A stretch of 64,000 nt of DNA. Origin: Termitomyces sp. T153. Its lineage: Eukaryota; Basidiomycota; Agaricomycetes; Agaricales; Lyophyllaceae. The stretch's first letter is position 1, and each line of letters starts with the position of its first letter. A model generated the notes under the pieces. That model saw nothing but the letters and a program-made list of their open reading frames with translations, made no database searches and was not told the DNA's origin. The position numbers and the translations under genes are program-made. Location of the stretch: positions 1-64,000 of the forward strand of contig JACKQL020000151.1 of the NCBI GenBank assembly GCA_018296165.2, written 5' to 3'. Shown here one piece after another: positions 33,546 to 44,905 of the stretch.

Positions 33546-33838
33546 AGAGCCATTGGGGTTTGCAAATAGGGGGGAATCATGTGGTTTGGGGTCGACAGTG
33601 AACATGGTGTGGAGCGCTGAGACAGGACAGGTGAAGGAGCCCGTGGGGGCCTTGGCGAGCAGGATGGAAGTGCCTCTACGGAACAGGTCTGTTTTGGAGG
33701 TGGGGAGGTCAATTCTGACATGTGAGGGGGAATCCAAGGAGGGGAGGAATGTGACGCATCCTCGTGTAAGGTGGGATGCAGGGCTGAACTTCTCACCATG
33801 CCCAAGGGTAAACTCGCCGCAGCAAAGGAATCCAGCCC
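33546..33838 (-). pseudogene. Tyrosine recombinase, first part of catalytic domain, inverted
   Basis: Read on minus from 33,838: WAGFLCCGEFT, then FSPASHLTRGCVTF, HVRIDLPTSKTDLFRRG, CPVSALHTMF and DSPLFANPNGSPLT. This is exactly the piece expected after the N-terminal domain that ends at 33,545 on plus, but in inverted orientation. One end (GSPLT) abuts the N-terminal domain. It is open and nearly undamaged. The long minus ORF 34,606-33,461 reads it out of frame. Confidence 0.8.
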
Positions 33839-33886
33839 AGGCAGACTCTTCGTGTCGACACTCAAGCAGTGCCTCTTGGAGGATAT
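33839..33886 (+). pseudogene. Tyrosine recombinase, continuation after the inversion
   Basis: GRLFVSTLKQCLLEDI on plus resembles the helix that follows the PLFA...PLT segment in these recombinases. It begins where the inverted piece ends. The rest, with the HxxR and catalytic Tyr, is absent; sequence of the ATPase gene follows. Short match, so tentative. Confidence 0.45.
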
Positions 33887-36249
33887 CAGGGCCCGGAGAA
33901 AGTCCTCGACGCGAATCATCTGGCTGAACGAGACATCACCACTGACACCTCCGAGAACCGCATTGACGTGCTCATGATCAGGGTTCTTCAAGATAGCAAT
34001 GTCGTGGGCCAGAGTGCAGAGCATCCTCACAACCAACTCCTCTCTGGTTCCCTGGTCGATTAGTCCCAATTCGAGCCATTGTGAGATAGCAGATGGTATA
34101 TTGGTCTTGTATGCTGCTATAATCATCTCGATGTGCTCCGCTGGCGGTAGAGTGGATCGAGTTCTTCCCAATCCTTTGACGTGGCACCATTTGAATATCG
34201 CACGGGCAGCAGCTTCTGCCACAAAAGGTTCGGAAGGATATCCACCACGAAGATACTGTTGATGTTTTGGAACGGAGTAGACTGTTCGCATACTACTGGC
34301 GACAAGAAGTCCTTCAAGGAAAACGGCCTCGTCTCGGTTCAATTCAAAGCTCAAATTAACACGAACGGAAAGAGGAGGAATCAACTTTTGGAGTGGAAAT
34401 TTGCAAGATTTGTCCCGACTTGTGTCTTCAAGACGCAATTCCAACTTAGACATGGCATATTTCACTACTTCTTCATCATCTATAGACGGAGTATTTTCCA
34501 GAACAGTCCAAAATCTACGCAATTTAGCACGAAAGAGACAAGGGAAAAACAAAGTCCGTTGGCTTACAAGGGACGGCCAAATCGCGCCATGAACTTCAAC
34601 GAACAAATTTCTTGAGAAGAGTGGGTGCCTTCAATCACAAGGCTCGGCTCCTTCCACGCATCGAAAGGAAGTTCAACAAAAGGAGCGTTCATATTATCAT
34701 CACTGCCTTCAGAATGAGACGACATAGGACGAGAGGACCAAAAATTACGTGAGCTAGTAGGGACGGTCTCGGACAGTCTCGAATAAGTCGAGAGGAATAA
34801 GGCAAAGACGGGTGCATTCATCATGTACGTGAAGGCTTTGCAGAGGCACTGATACGCTGTGCGGTTTGGTTCTGCCGAAACCGTAGTCTTGCTGAGATGG
34901 TGGGCTTCATCGAAATAGAAAACGATAACAGGTTGTATGTCGGTCTGCGCAGGTTCGATTTTCTTCGAGACAGAGTCAATGAATATCTTCACTGGAAATA
35001 ACATCAGTCATAAGTTTTTAGGTGGGTGGCGAGTATCAGCGAACCTCGGTTTCGAAGATGGTCAAATTCGACACGCTCGTCCGATATGTCTTCGAAACCT
35101 CGTAAAGGAGACGGGTCGATTGCTGTTGTGTACATCTTGAGACGCTCCGGGCTGAGAGGGGGTCCAAGATATTCTTTCCAATCTGCTGCGAGACGTTCGA
35201 TTCCAAGCCCCGACCTTTTCCAGAGATTGATCCAATTATCCACAAAGGCGATGATCTTTAATAAGAACAGGAGGTAGCGACGCTGAAGATGAAGTTCCAA
35301 GGTTTCTTTTGTGGTCTTTGTGCAGAAAAAGCCAAGTAGCGGTTGACCATCGGCCATATCACCCTGTGGAAAGCCTTGATCGTGAGGTCAAAAGAACGTA
35401 TCATATCAACCAAAGCAAAGCACCTGATCTATCTCCTGTAGGCCTCAAAACCATCGGGATCATGAAGACCGAGTCGGCGACCTTGTCCACGAGCCTGGAT
35501 TTACCTGTACCGGATCCTTGAATGATGGCACAGAAATTCGCGTAGGGTTTCTCGAATGATTCTGAGTACATTGCATTCATCGCGCCTTTCAAGAGTTCAT
35601 GGGCATTCCCCACATACACCGTCTTCCAGGCTGTTTTTACCGACTCTTTGATAGCTGAGGCGTGCACTCGTCGTAAGTATTTGAGGATGGGAACGGGACT
35701 AACTTTAGGGACTCACTAGGTTTCGGGTTGGATGCAGGTGTCTGAAGGGTAGGTTTCTTCTCGTCTTCCGTCTTGACTACCAAAAGTGAGTGAAAAAAGA
35801 GGACTGGTGCAGGATGTGAGCGACGAACTGTATTCGAGCAATCTGGTTATCGCCAGCTGCATCATCTTAATCCCTCCCCGCTCACGCTCACGATTCGGGT
35901 TACAGAGATTTTGAAAGGCCCAGAGATAGGAGCCTGATGGCGGCACTGGTATGTCGTTTCTGCCAACGATGATTTGAGCAAGTTCCTTGAAGATTGACGA
36001 ATAGCAAGCTTGAAACTCTTCCGAAGACGCGTCGTCTTCCATCAAATCAAGCAGTTGATCGTACACTTTGGTTTTCCTTGCCCGACGAAACACCTCTTGA
36101 GCCTTTTCCAATTGGGATACTGGCTGCGGGTCCTGCTCCTGATTGGGTCGTTTGACCGATCCCTGAGGTTCAGACGCGTAAGCGCTTGGAAGAACGGCCA
36201 GACATGACGGAAGTACAAAGTGGTTACTGCGGAGTTCGAGAGCACCCAA
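33887..36249 (-). CDS. P-loop ATPase of a basidiomycete hypothetical family, 3' truncated
   Basis: A multi-exon minus-strand gene. Upstream exon with LEKAQEVFRRARKTKVYDQL; PVPILKYLRRVHASAI; Walker A GSGTGKSRLVD with the P-loop at 35,517-35,497; MIPMVLRP; LLKIIAFVDNWINLW; Walker B VIVFYFDEAHHLS (about 34,926-34,890); ALFLSTYSRLS; FMARFGRPL then FWTVLE; AAARAIFKWCHVKG; IRVEDFLRALI. Two 53-bp introns splice in frame: 35,044-34,992 and 34,567-34,515 (GTAAGC...GCGTAG, with branch-like CTAAAT). The junctions at about 35,400-35,360 and 35,720-35,670 do not resolve cleanly, so there may be a lesion there. The 3' end is replaced by recombinase sequence. CG-rich unlike its neighbours. Similar ATPases are, from memory, multicopy in Agaricomycetes; function unknown. 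Confidence 0.65.
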
Positions 36250-38655
36250 GTTATATATATTAGTTTCAAAGTCAACCGCGCGTCATTTGCCCATTGATCT
36301 GATTATCAAATGATCACTGGCCGCAGACGACTCACAAGCTATTGTGGGCGCTTGAATCTGCATGCGGACTACTTCCCTCCTGACAGATTGTTTTCTCCAC
36401 ACGGGCTAAAGGGGCAAAATGTTCCTTGAGCACCAAGTTCTTTCTTTGACTGGCACGTGGGTCCTGTGAGGCCACTCCCGATTCATCTCCGGCAGGTGAG
36501 AATGAGATATTCTAGTAAGTATGTACGAAGATATAGTTCTTGCTCAAATTTCGTAAATGTAGCCCCGGAAACAACTTTGATATCGGACATTCCAGGTGAA
36601 CGGTCTGGAGGTAATCTTATGGGCACCGCAGGAGTCATATAGATCTCTTCCTGCCACGCCAGGTAATACATGTTTGATGTGTACACAGCGAGCTGGCGTA
36701 TGGTCCTCACCACAATCCAGAAACAACATTGGAAATACCTACCACGAGCGCAACATGACTCTCATTGAATATCTGCAGGACAATGGAGGAGCGAGGTGAG
36801 TCACGTTGCAGCCACGTTTCATAACGAGAAGGAACCTCTTCGTTCTGATACTCGCTCCCAGCCGAGAATTACCCAATAAACAGAAGCGCTTGTTACAGCT
36901 TGTTACCCTCGTTCGTTATTGTCTTGTCACTCTGCAGGTGGACCGGATTGCTTCCTGTTCAAGGGTCAAATTGTACCCATGCGCTACATACAACTCTTCG
37001 AACATCAGCACTTGAGTGCCGCATGGCAGTCATTCCCGATTTTCAGAAGCAGTAAAATCAACCCGAGAAACTCGCGTTCATCACGGTGAATGTGAAATTT
37101 TGTAGATATAGTCCTGGATGTAGCCTCAATATCCTGAGCGGTCTAGAGGTATGAATGTAATTCATTCTGCAATGTCAGGTACGCTTCATATTGATACACG
37201 TGTCATGCATACACACAGCGAGCGGCCCTTCACCACCCCCGAATTTGAAAACAAATTTGAAATACGTACCACAAAGGCGGCCATAACCATCTGATGACAT
37301 ATCTCCATTATGCAAAACAACGGTGAAACGAGGTGAGTCCAGTCGATGCACCCTAGATTTCCCAGATGTATACTCGGAGCTAATCTGAGTTTGCTGCGCC
37401 TTGCATGATCGATGTCTTCTCTTGAAAGATATGTCGATCGCCGACAACATTTCTCCTTGAATTGTGCAAAGGTTGGGTTGGGTGGAAGCATACGTTATGG
37501 CTGTTAAGGCTTTACAAGTAGTTTGATAAGATTTCTGAGTGACGGTATACATTGACAGGACTCCGAATACGTTTCATCGACCCGGACACAACGGTTTTCT
37601 GTGTAAACCTCGGACTATCCCCGAATCGCTATCCCTATTCTTTACTGTTCCTGTTCGTACTCGTCATGCTCACAAGGGACTTACATTTGATGGTGGGACT
37701 CTGGGGTTTCTGTGTGCACTGTCAATCGAGCTATGCCGTTGTGTATACCATTGTTTCCGTTCCTGAGCCTCCAAATCGGCATCGACCATCTGATGCGGAA
37801 AACTAAACTCTCATCGTGTCTTCTCCTCTCGGCTTGCAGATGTGGTAAGCACATATTGTGGGTGTTGACCCCTCAGATACTATGTGTACACGTGGTTCTA
37901 TGTGTATGTCCTTGAATCTTGGGATTTTCCTCCTGTATTTTATTTCTCGAAATAGGATTCCAAGGTCTATGGGATATCAATACAGTGAATATCAAGTTCA
38001 CTGACTGTCCCAGAACTTTGACATGAAGAGATGAGCCACGGACAGTCAAATACAATAGCGTTACATAACGTGCATCTCGAGTAAGGATTCCTCTGTTGGC
38101 ATTGATCCATCGTTGATCAGGGTCGAAGCCTCTCGATGGTCGATAATAGCTCTGTCCCAGTGAGATATCAGTGGAAATCTCGAGCACAACAAGACAAGTC
38201 TGTTGATGATTGCACGTATGATCGGTCAGAGAGTGAGTTCAAAGCCAGGATCGGGTCAAAAGACCTGAAAAGTGTCTCGACTCGTGGCGTGCATGCTTCA
38301 CTCATACTAACATGGATAACAATACAATGAACACTGATATATGCATACTACAGATTACATTCTATTGAAAGGAAGACTACAAGCCAGTTCTCACCCGTAT
38401 TTCCTCGATGATGATTGTGGTGTACACTCAGGCTGGTGTGACATCGAATTGGTCGTGGTGTGATAGATATTCCTAATAGTCCGAGTTCCTGTGGCTAGTT
38501 TAATAATAGTAGTAGGAAGCCCGAGTGCAATAAGATGTGTGTATGCCACCAGCTCCATCGTCAGACTATTACCTCTAGATCTTCCCGATCATCACCAGAG
38601 GTCATTAATATTGTCGTCGCCTCCAACGAATTGAAATCCTCCTGCATCAACAAAG
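36250..38655. other. 2.4 kb without a confident gene
   Basis: CG-rich like the ATPase gene, with many short open stretches on both strands and possible small introns on minus, but nothing recognised. It contains a diverged direct repeat (separate entry). A minus stretch 38,187-37,873 has VTLLYLTVRGSS and SHRPWNPISRNK, which could be a weak match to VTLSCPGSDS and NRPWGLEIRSS of the small gene at 38,660-39,006, perhaps a decayed paralogue. Confidence 0.4.
36590..37350 (-). repeat. Diverged direct repeat, two units about 540 bp apart
   Basis: Units near 36,600-36,810 and 37,140-37,340 share ACACAGCGAGC, AATACSTACCAC and GAGGTGAGTC in the same order and similar spacing. On minus both read a segment like ALVVGISNVVSGLW / AFVVRISNLFSNSG. 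They may be exons of tandem paralogous genes. Confidence 0.45.
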
Positions 38656-38659
38656 CACG

Positions 38660-39006
38660 CGCTGTGTGACTCTCAATCATCATCGTCGCTGTATGGTTTC
38701 TGAGCTACGTATTTCGAGTCCCCATGGCCTGTTAGGCATCAGCGAGAAAGGACTGTGCAGCATTGCCTTATTACTAACTTGAATCAAGTCGACGGTCATA
38801 CACCATTGGTTGGGACCGTTTGAGTCGCTGCCAGGGCAGGAAAGCGTGACGGGGATGACGATATCGACAGGATTATATGGTCCTGCACCGTGATTTCTCA
38901 AGAACAGGAGGTAGGCAGCTTCTTCGCCGATATCGATAGGTTGTGTCTGCCGAGTCTGGGAGAACTCGGCAGTTTGATGGGCATCGATAACAGAATCTTG
39001 AGACAT
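38660..39006 (-). CDS. Small unidentified intron-containing gene
   Basis: ATG at 39,006 (MSQDSVIDAHQTAEFSQTRQ), then PIDIGEEAAYLLFLRNHG, GPYNPVDIVIPVTLSCPG and NQWCMTVDLIQ. A 5' splice site GTTAGT starts at 38,778. Several acceptors are possible (38,729, 38,705 or 38,700); that at 38,700 would end the protein in a short acidic tail (KPYSDDDD), that at 38,705 would add about 50 residues. A TATATAAG lies about 35 bases upstream of the ATG on minus (near 39,040). No signal peptide or membrane segment. Not recognised; the open frame, TATA box and splice site make a real gene plausible. Confidence 0.45.
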
Positions 39007-39009
39007 AAT

Positions 39010-41095
39010 AGAAATATAATGGGTCGTATGCTCATAATCTTATATACCGCTCTAGCTTACCACTCGATTATACAAAGTAGGTTCGCCTATCGATCTTTGG
39101 GTATCGTCCTGATCAACGTGTTGATGGCTCACTTTCTGATATATTGTGGGCGCCCTTTTTTGATACGCCGGAAATACACCACCATTGTGGATTTTGTGGG
39201 GCTCCTTGATTTATGCACTCCTTTCTTCACAGTCCTCCGCGAGGGGGAAATTGTCCCTTATTGTCCCTTATGCGCCAAGCTCCTTGAAACACGATGTTCG
39301 CCCAACAAAATTATTGCCGCCGATTCCACTGACACCCATCACACATGCACACATCAGGTGTGCTTGTAGTCCCTCGCACCTCTGAACTTATTAAAAAGTT
39401 GCGGATTGAATGTTTTCAGGGACAATTACTGGTCGAGCAATGGCACGGAAGGAGTCACACCAGAATGCCAGGGCTTGAGTATTGTTCACCCTGATCTCCT
39501 TTTTAGGGGTGCCCCCCTGGACTTGTTAATCATCTATGAATCACCCAGCGCAATGACTTGGAGCTCAAAGTCAAAAATTTACAAGCTCATTGGGTATTCT
39601 GGAGCCTCACATTCAAGTCTCTCTGGGTCTGAAATTGATTTTTCATCTCATGAATAGGACATCCAGCTTTCATGGGTGACTGCCAGAGGATGATCAGGAA
39701 CATTGTTCAATATCTGATACTGTGCTTGAATCTAGGTAATTGTTCTTGTGTGCCAAAGCCATGATGTACAGTTGAATGAATGTGGATATCTCATCTGTCT
39801 TTGTGTGCATTAAACATACCTGGTGGCTATGTGTAAATGAATTAAGAAAAGGTGAGCTGACATTTGTGTGGTGAAAGAACTGTTTCTTTAGCACAGGTGT
39901 CTTGCCAAGTTCCATATGTATTTGAGCATTTACAATTCATGAAGGTTAGTGTTTGCTGGGAATGATAACCAGGTCAATAGTGACGGAATATATTTTCTAA
40001 TAGTGATGGAATATATTGTCTTGCCTCCTATGAAATGTGAGACAACAAAAAATGGTACTGAGTACTGATTGGGGTGTTGAAATAAAATATTAAGAAAATA
40101 AAGGAAGGAAAAAGGGAATAGAGAGAGCAATTCAACAGGTTTCTACTTAAGATGTAGACACTTTTTGCAATCTGGGTATGTATCATAGTGCTCACAAGCT
40201 ATGATGGAGAGGGAAATGAACAACTTCTGACTGGATATGATCACCTGATCCAAGTGTAATCAGGCCTAGCCATATTGTTGAAGTGCATAGCCAATGTATC
40301 CATGCATTCCTGGCCAGAATTTAGAGTGAGATTTCTTCTGGTGCCTACAGCACTTGGCTGCCTCTTCAACAGATTGTTATGCATTGTAGGTAATTGATTT
40401 GCTAACTTAAACTCCAAATATAGTGTAACCAAAGTATAACACACACCCATTGCATCCATACAGTCTGTTACTGTAGGTTTCAAGCAGCTGTTAAGTCCTG
40501 CACATTGACACTCTCAAACAGACTCATTCATCAAGAGATCTGTGTCGGTAAATGAACAATCAATTCCAGAGTTCAGGACTGAGTGTTTGATTTCTGAAGC
40601 TTATCATCCTTGTCTGCTTCTCGAATCCATTTCTTAAACAAGGTCATAATGTATAAAAGACACCTTAGGAAAAAGGAAAGACAGAAACAGGAGAGGAAGA
40701 AAAAGCAGGCAGCCAGGGAGGCTAAGAAAGTAGCAGGACCAGGGACATCTTGAATATCAAATCTGTCACCTTCCAATGTATTGAATAAAATTACTGCAAC
40801 AGATCCACCCTAGACAGCATGGCCAAACTCCAAAAAAATACTCCTTAGATAGCACAGTGACAGGGTAGCTACCCATTTACACATATATTTGCAGATTGAA
40901 GCTACCAAATCAGACCTTGTTAAAATGGATAGATAAAATACCATTTGCAACTGTATACTCTGCAGTTGTAACATTGGCTCAGGAAGGAATCACTATGGTG
41001 TACAAGTTGGCACTACGGGTGGTACTCAAGTATCAAGTATCCCTAATGCAACTACACTATTTCAAGTTCTGAACAATTTTAATATTGTCAGAAAT
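39010..41095. other. No recognisable gene; CG content falls again
   Basis: Open stretches exist (for example 38,890-39,369 on +, rich in hydrophobic residues, and 40,483-40,241 on minus), but none resembles a known family or shows splice signals. From about 39,650 CG dinucleotides become rare and TG/CA common, marking the return to decayed transposon sequence. Confidence 0.4.
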
Positions 41096-41099
41096 CAAA

Positions 41100-43635
41100 G
41101 GGATGAGGCCCAGTTGGACCTCTTCTGTTCAGCATTGGGGAAGGGCAAGTGAGTAGCATCCCCTCCTCAACTTCCAGAGGCAAAGAAGGCTTGTACAGGG
41201 ACTTCTGTGTTTGTTGAGGGTTCTTCAACTCAGAGGGCACAATCAGTGCCTTATGATGATGTTGTTTCCACTGGCAATGACCAGCTGATGGACAAGCATC
41301 CTAACTTCAGGGCACCATAGTTTGCAACTGGACTGTCAAAGCCAGCATTGGCAAAGGCTGGGCTGTCAAGGCCAGCAACAGCTAAGGCTGGCTCTGCAAA
41401 GCCAGCTACAACTCCAGTAGTGGCAGATGACCCTGTGGTTGTTGCCACCCTGGTAGCCTTTCCTGCAAACATGCTGCAGGAGTCAGAGGTGGAATGATCA
41501 AGGTCCTCAAACCAAGGACCTACAAGATTCCAGCTGCCCTGTCCCATGAGCAGATTCCAATGGTGCATTGGGACCCCCATGATAAAGAGTTCTTTGTCTC
41601 CCAAGTATAAGCTTCTTGAGCTGCAGCAAGTGCCACAGGTGCATTGGACTAATCAGAGATGGGCTACAATGGGAATGCTGATAGTGACTGACATTGCCTT
41701 AACAGAGGATGGATCAGTCATTACTGTCAAACAGCCTATAATGCAACATAGATCCACTGAGTCTATGTGGAGAGCATTGGCCTGAGAAGACCAAATTGCT
41801 TTACAGCAATTTTGTAATACTGATCTGGAAGACTTTGAACAGTCCAATTTGGAACATTAAGGGGTGGTGTGCAGAGGGGACACCATCTATGATGCATGGC
41901 CTGAAGGGTATGTTCCTCCCAAAATCCCAGCTAGTAAAATTTGAGGAGTGTGACATCCACTTCTCAGGGAAAGACATGTGTGCCAGGACTAAAGCTAGCC
42001 CACAGTGCACTATGGGAAGGCTGACCAAGGAAGGAGTCTGAGTTGGTCTGGCTACCCAGTGGGAGGTTGCAGAGACACAGGGTTGGGGTTGCTAGGAGGT
42101 GATTCAAAACCTACACCTCCTGTGCCACATCAAGAAGCACCAGTCCCAGGAGGAGTGGTGGAGGACCTGGATGGGGACCACCCTACTTAGGTCAAGGGAC
42201 CATCACCACCTCCAGGATGGGGCCCCCAAATCCAGAAGGGTCAGATGGTCTCCTATATAGTGATGGGGATGATAATGCAGACCCCACACCTGTGGGACAT
42301 ATGGCTGATAGGAGGAGGACTACAGCCCTTTCCAAGACACAGCCATGGAGGTTCTCAATGCCTCTGCAACATTGTGTATGATTTGCTACTGGAGTGGAGG
42401 AAGCCCATGAGTATCACTGTCAGATGATGCACAATTGTCTCTGGGCAGTGATAAAAAAATTACATGTAGTCTGACTGGCAATCCCAGATGCACTTAAGCA
42501 TAGGCAAAGTGATCCATCTAAGACAGTCACCTCCCATGTTGGGTCAGCCAAGTTCAGTAACCTTGAAGATTGGCTCACAAGTATCTACATATTTTAAGCA
42601 GTAGCACAGTACAGTGGGGATGAATGCAAACACAAGAAAGTCCTTATTATGATGGACTTTCTAACTGTGGGAGCACTGAAATAATACCTGCAACATGTGA
42701 TACATGTCAGCAGGACCCAATCCCACTAGAGGTTTGAGGATGTGATTCTCAGCTTGTACAATTTGTTCATAAACCCCTTGACAATGCAGAATGCCTGTGA
42801 TGCATTCTGCAATGCAGTATACACAATTAAAGAGGGAGTGTCAATTTTCTATGATGCTGTGCTGGAGCATGCTCAAAACATGGCCATATTCCCAGATGAA
42901 TTCACAATCTGTGAGCAGTTTTTGGAGAGGATAGCCTCTGACATGCTTGATGCATAAATACACAATGGTGAACTTGCACCCAAAATGAATACCATGGAGG
43001 AATTCATTTTGGAGGCAAAGACCTATGACAGCTGTATCAAGACTGCAGTGCACTACTTAGAGTGCAGCATGAAAAGTTGGACTGGGTGCACTCTATTATT
43101 GGCTACTGTGCAGTCTCCATAGTTTGGAGCTGTGCTAGCCAAACAAATGGAGTTGGTGAGACAAAATGCCTGCCCACAGCCATCTAGACTGATCAGGAGG
43201 CCATCAACATGCTTGACCTCAAAGCCAGTGGTTCTATGGGCCAGTGGGGGCCAAAGGCCTCCTTGACCCCACTGGAGCAGTGTATGCAGCAAGGAAGTAT
43301 CTCAATGCAGGGAGCAAAGTCAACCAGCTCCTCACATGTTTGTTCAGCCCCCTTGACTGCACTGGAGCAGTGCATGCAGCAAGGAAGCATCCCAATGCAG
43401 GGAGCAAAGTCAACCAGCTCCTCACATGTTTGTTCAAGCAGCACACACTGCTTCTTCCTCAGATGTTGGAGATGCTAATGATGCATATGGATGAGTCTGA
43501 TGGAACTTGGGCCAAAAATGAGGAGTACATCAAACTTGAGGGTTACAAAAATGATTATTATACCCAAGATAGTGATAATGAGGAACTATTTGCCCTCACT
43601 GAGGTACCTGCTGCCAGGGGTAGAGAGTGAAAACC
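41100..43635 (+). pseudogene. G4 Ty3/Gypsy gag relic
   Basis: N-terminal low-complexity part with Ala/Lys-rich repeats (41,330-41,410: KPALAKAG, SRPATAKAG, SAKPAT), then ADDPVVVATLVAFP, DGSVITVKQPIMQHRSTESMW, and IVYDLLLEW. The capsid core is open at 42,742-42,957: FEDVILSLYNLFINPLTMQ, GVSIFYDAVLEHAQNMA, FPDEFTICEQFLERI, then NTMEEFILEAKTYDS. This is a large Gypsy gag family of Agaricomycetes. The place of the zinc knuckle (43,430-43,470) keeps only scattered Cys/His. The acidic tail DYYTQDSDNEELFALTEVP ends it. Inactive. Confidence 0.65.
43257..43436 (+). repeat. 90-bp tandem duplication in G4 gag
   Basis: Two units (43,257-43,346 and 43,347-43,436) differ at only a few transitions. Ninety bases is 30 codons, so the frame is kept; the unit ends at CTCACATGTTTGTTCA, the start of the former zinc knuckle. 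Confidence 0.9.
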
Positions 43636-43872
43636 TAGTAATGAGGTTTGCATGCATAGTGTTCAAAGCATGGCATTGAAAGGAGCCAGGGATTGGCCAG
43701 TCTTGCCTGCATGAGGCAAGGAATGTCTCATCACTTGGGTGGACATCAGTCTAAAACTGTGGTTTGTGCATGTGGCTGGGATATGCATGGCTCAATCAAA
43801 CACATCAATCACCCTGCAGCTGGAAACAAATGCAAGTCATTCTATAATAAAGTATGGGACCAGAGTGACCAT
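43636..43872 (+). pseudogene. G4 protease-region relic
   Basis: After gag: SVQSMALKGARDWPVLPA, GKECLITWVDIS, then SIIKYGTRVTI, which is the linker and protease start of this Gypsy family. The Asp-Ser-Gly site is not recognisable. It is cut at 43,872 by an LTR-A. Confidence 0.5.
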
Positions 43873-44522
43873 TGTCATGGCCCACTCCCTGAACCCTTGG
43901 ACCTTGTTCCCAGCCACCCTGCTTTCCCAGAGTTCCCCCCAATGACTTCTTGAACTCCCTCAACCTTTGTTCACCCATAGTGCCCACTGTGAGTAACTCT
44001 GACACTTCTTTGGCAAACTCTGACAGCCTCCTGGCTGACTCTGACACCTTCTCCACAACTTCCAATGCTTCCTCTACTTTCCCTGAGCCTCTGGGACCCT
44101 CCCCTACTGTTCCTGACACCAGCATATGTCACCAGTTTGTCACCTGGACTTACCTGACCAGCTCTGGAGCATCACAATGACTCTGGGGTGGCCCACATCC
44201 ACATTTGATCCCAATGTTTTTGTTTGCCTTTCTCTCAGTCTCCCAGTCTTATCTCAGTCTCCCAGTCTTGTCTTGTCTCTATCTCTGTTATTGTCTTGTT
44301 ATCATTCCTTATCTCCCCTTCAATCTATTTTTGTTCTTGTCTCAACCTTAGACTTCCCTGGACCACCCTGGACTTGTTCAGACTGCTCCCTCTCACTAAT
44401 CTTTACAAGTATCTGAAGTCCAGACCTTCCACAAACACCAGGTTATCAGTACAGGACATCATGTCTGCCTAGTAGGGACTTGCACATTTCAGCTAAGCCC
44501 CCATGGTCAACAGAACCTGACA
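43873..44522 (+). repeat. LTR-A, internally deleted, with PBS
   Basis: TGTCATGGCCC to CCTGACA, 650 bp; about 500 bp including the TATA box are missing, mostly near 44,211. TAATATTGAGACT at 44,523-44,535 is the decayed self-priming PBS, and leader sequence runs on to about 44,598. Confidence 0.8.
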
Positions 44523-44599
44523 TAATATTGAGACTCCCCCTTACCCTGTTTGTAATGTCTGCAATTAGCCCCACATACCCTCCTGCTGGAACTCTTGAT

Positions 44600-44905
44600 G
44601 TCTTTGGATGACATCACCCCCCCCCCTTCAGTGTCAAGATCCTCAAGATGCAGGGCACAGGTCATGGATTGGTGGGGGAATGGGAATCAAAGCTAAGTAA
44701 TATTGATCAAACCACAGCAAGTGGCAGCAGCATGGAGGACAAAGTTGAAGCATGGCTGCTGTTTGTCAGGGAGTTCTTCCCAATTAATTAAAAGGGTCAG
44801 ACATATCCTGGGCTTCCCAAAATTCTTCCCCATGTCTTCCTCAGCTTTGTCTTCAGCATCATCTGCATCTTTGTCAGCATCTCCTGCTCCCCTGTCACCT
44901 CCCCT
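44600..44905 (-). mobile_element. Inverted G-type 3' tail fused head-to-head to the LTR-A leader
   Basis: From GATGACATCACCCCCCCCC the sequence is the reverse complement of the end of a G element: LTR start (TGTCATC), polypurine tract, then the 5' part of the antisense ORF, here reading on plus (AWRTKLKHGCC, SGSSSQLIKRVRHILG, MSSSALSSASSASLSAS). It stops at about 44,905 against E3. Confidence 0.7.

Noticed and set aside
33461..34606. A continuous 381-codon minus-strand ORF that looks like one gene
   Set aside because: It is a chimera: its first two thirds are ATPase exon and an unspliced intron, and the last third reads recombinase DNA out of its true frame.
38890..39369. A 159-codon plus-strand ORF with hydrophobic stretches
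   Set aside because: It overlaps the minus-strand small gene, has no splice or promoter signal, and the translation resembles no family.
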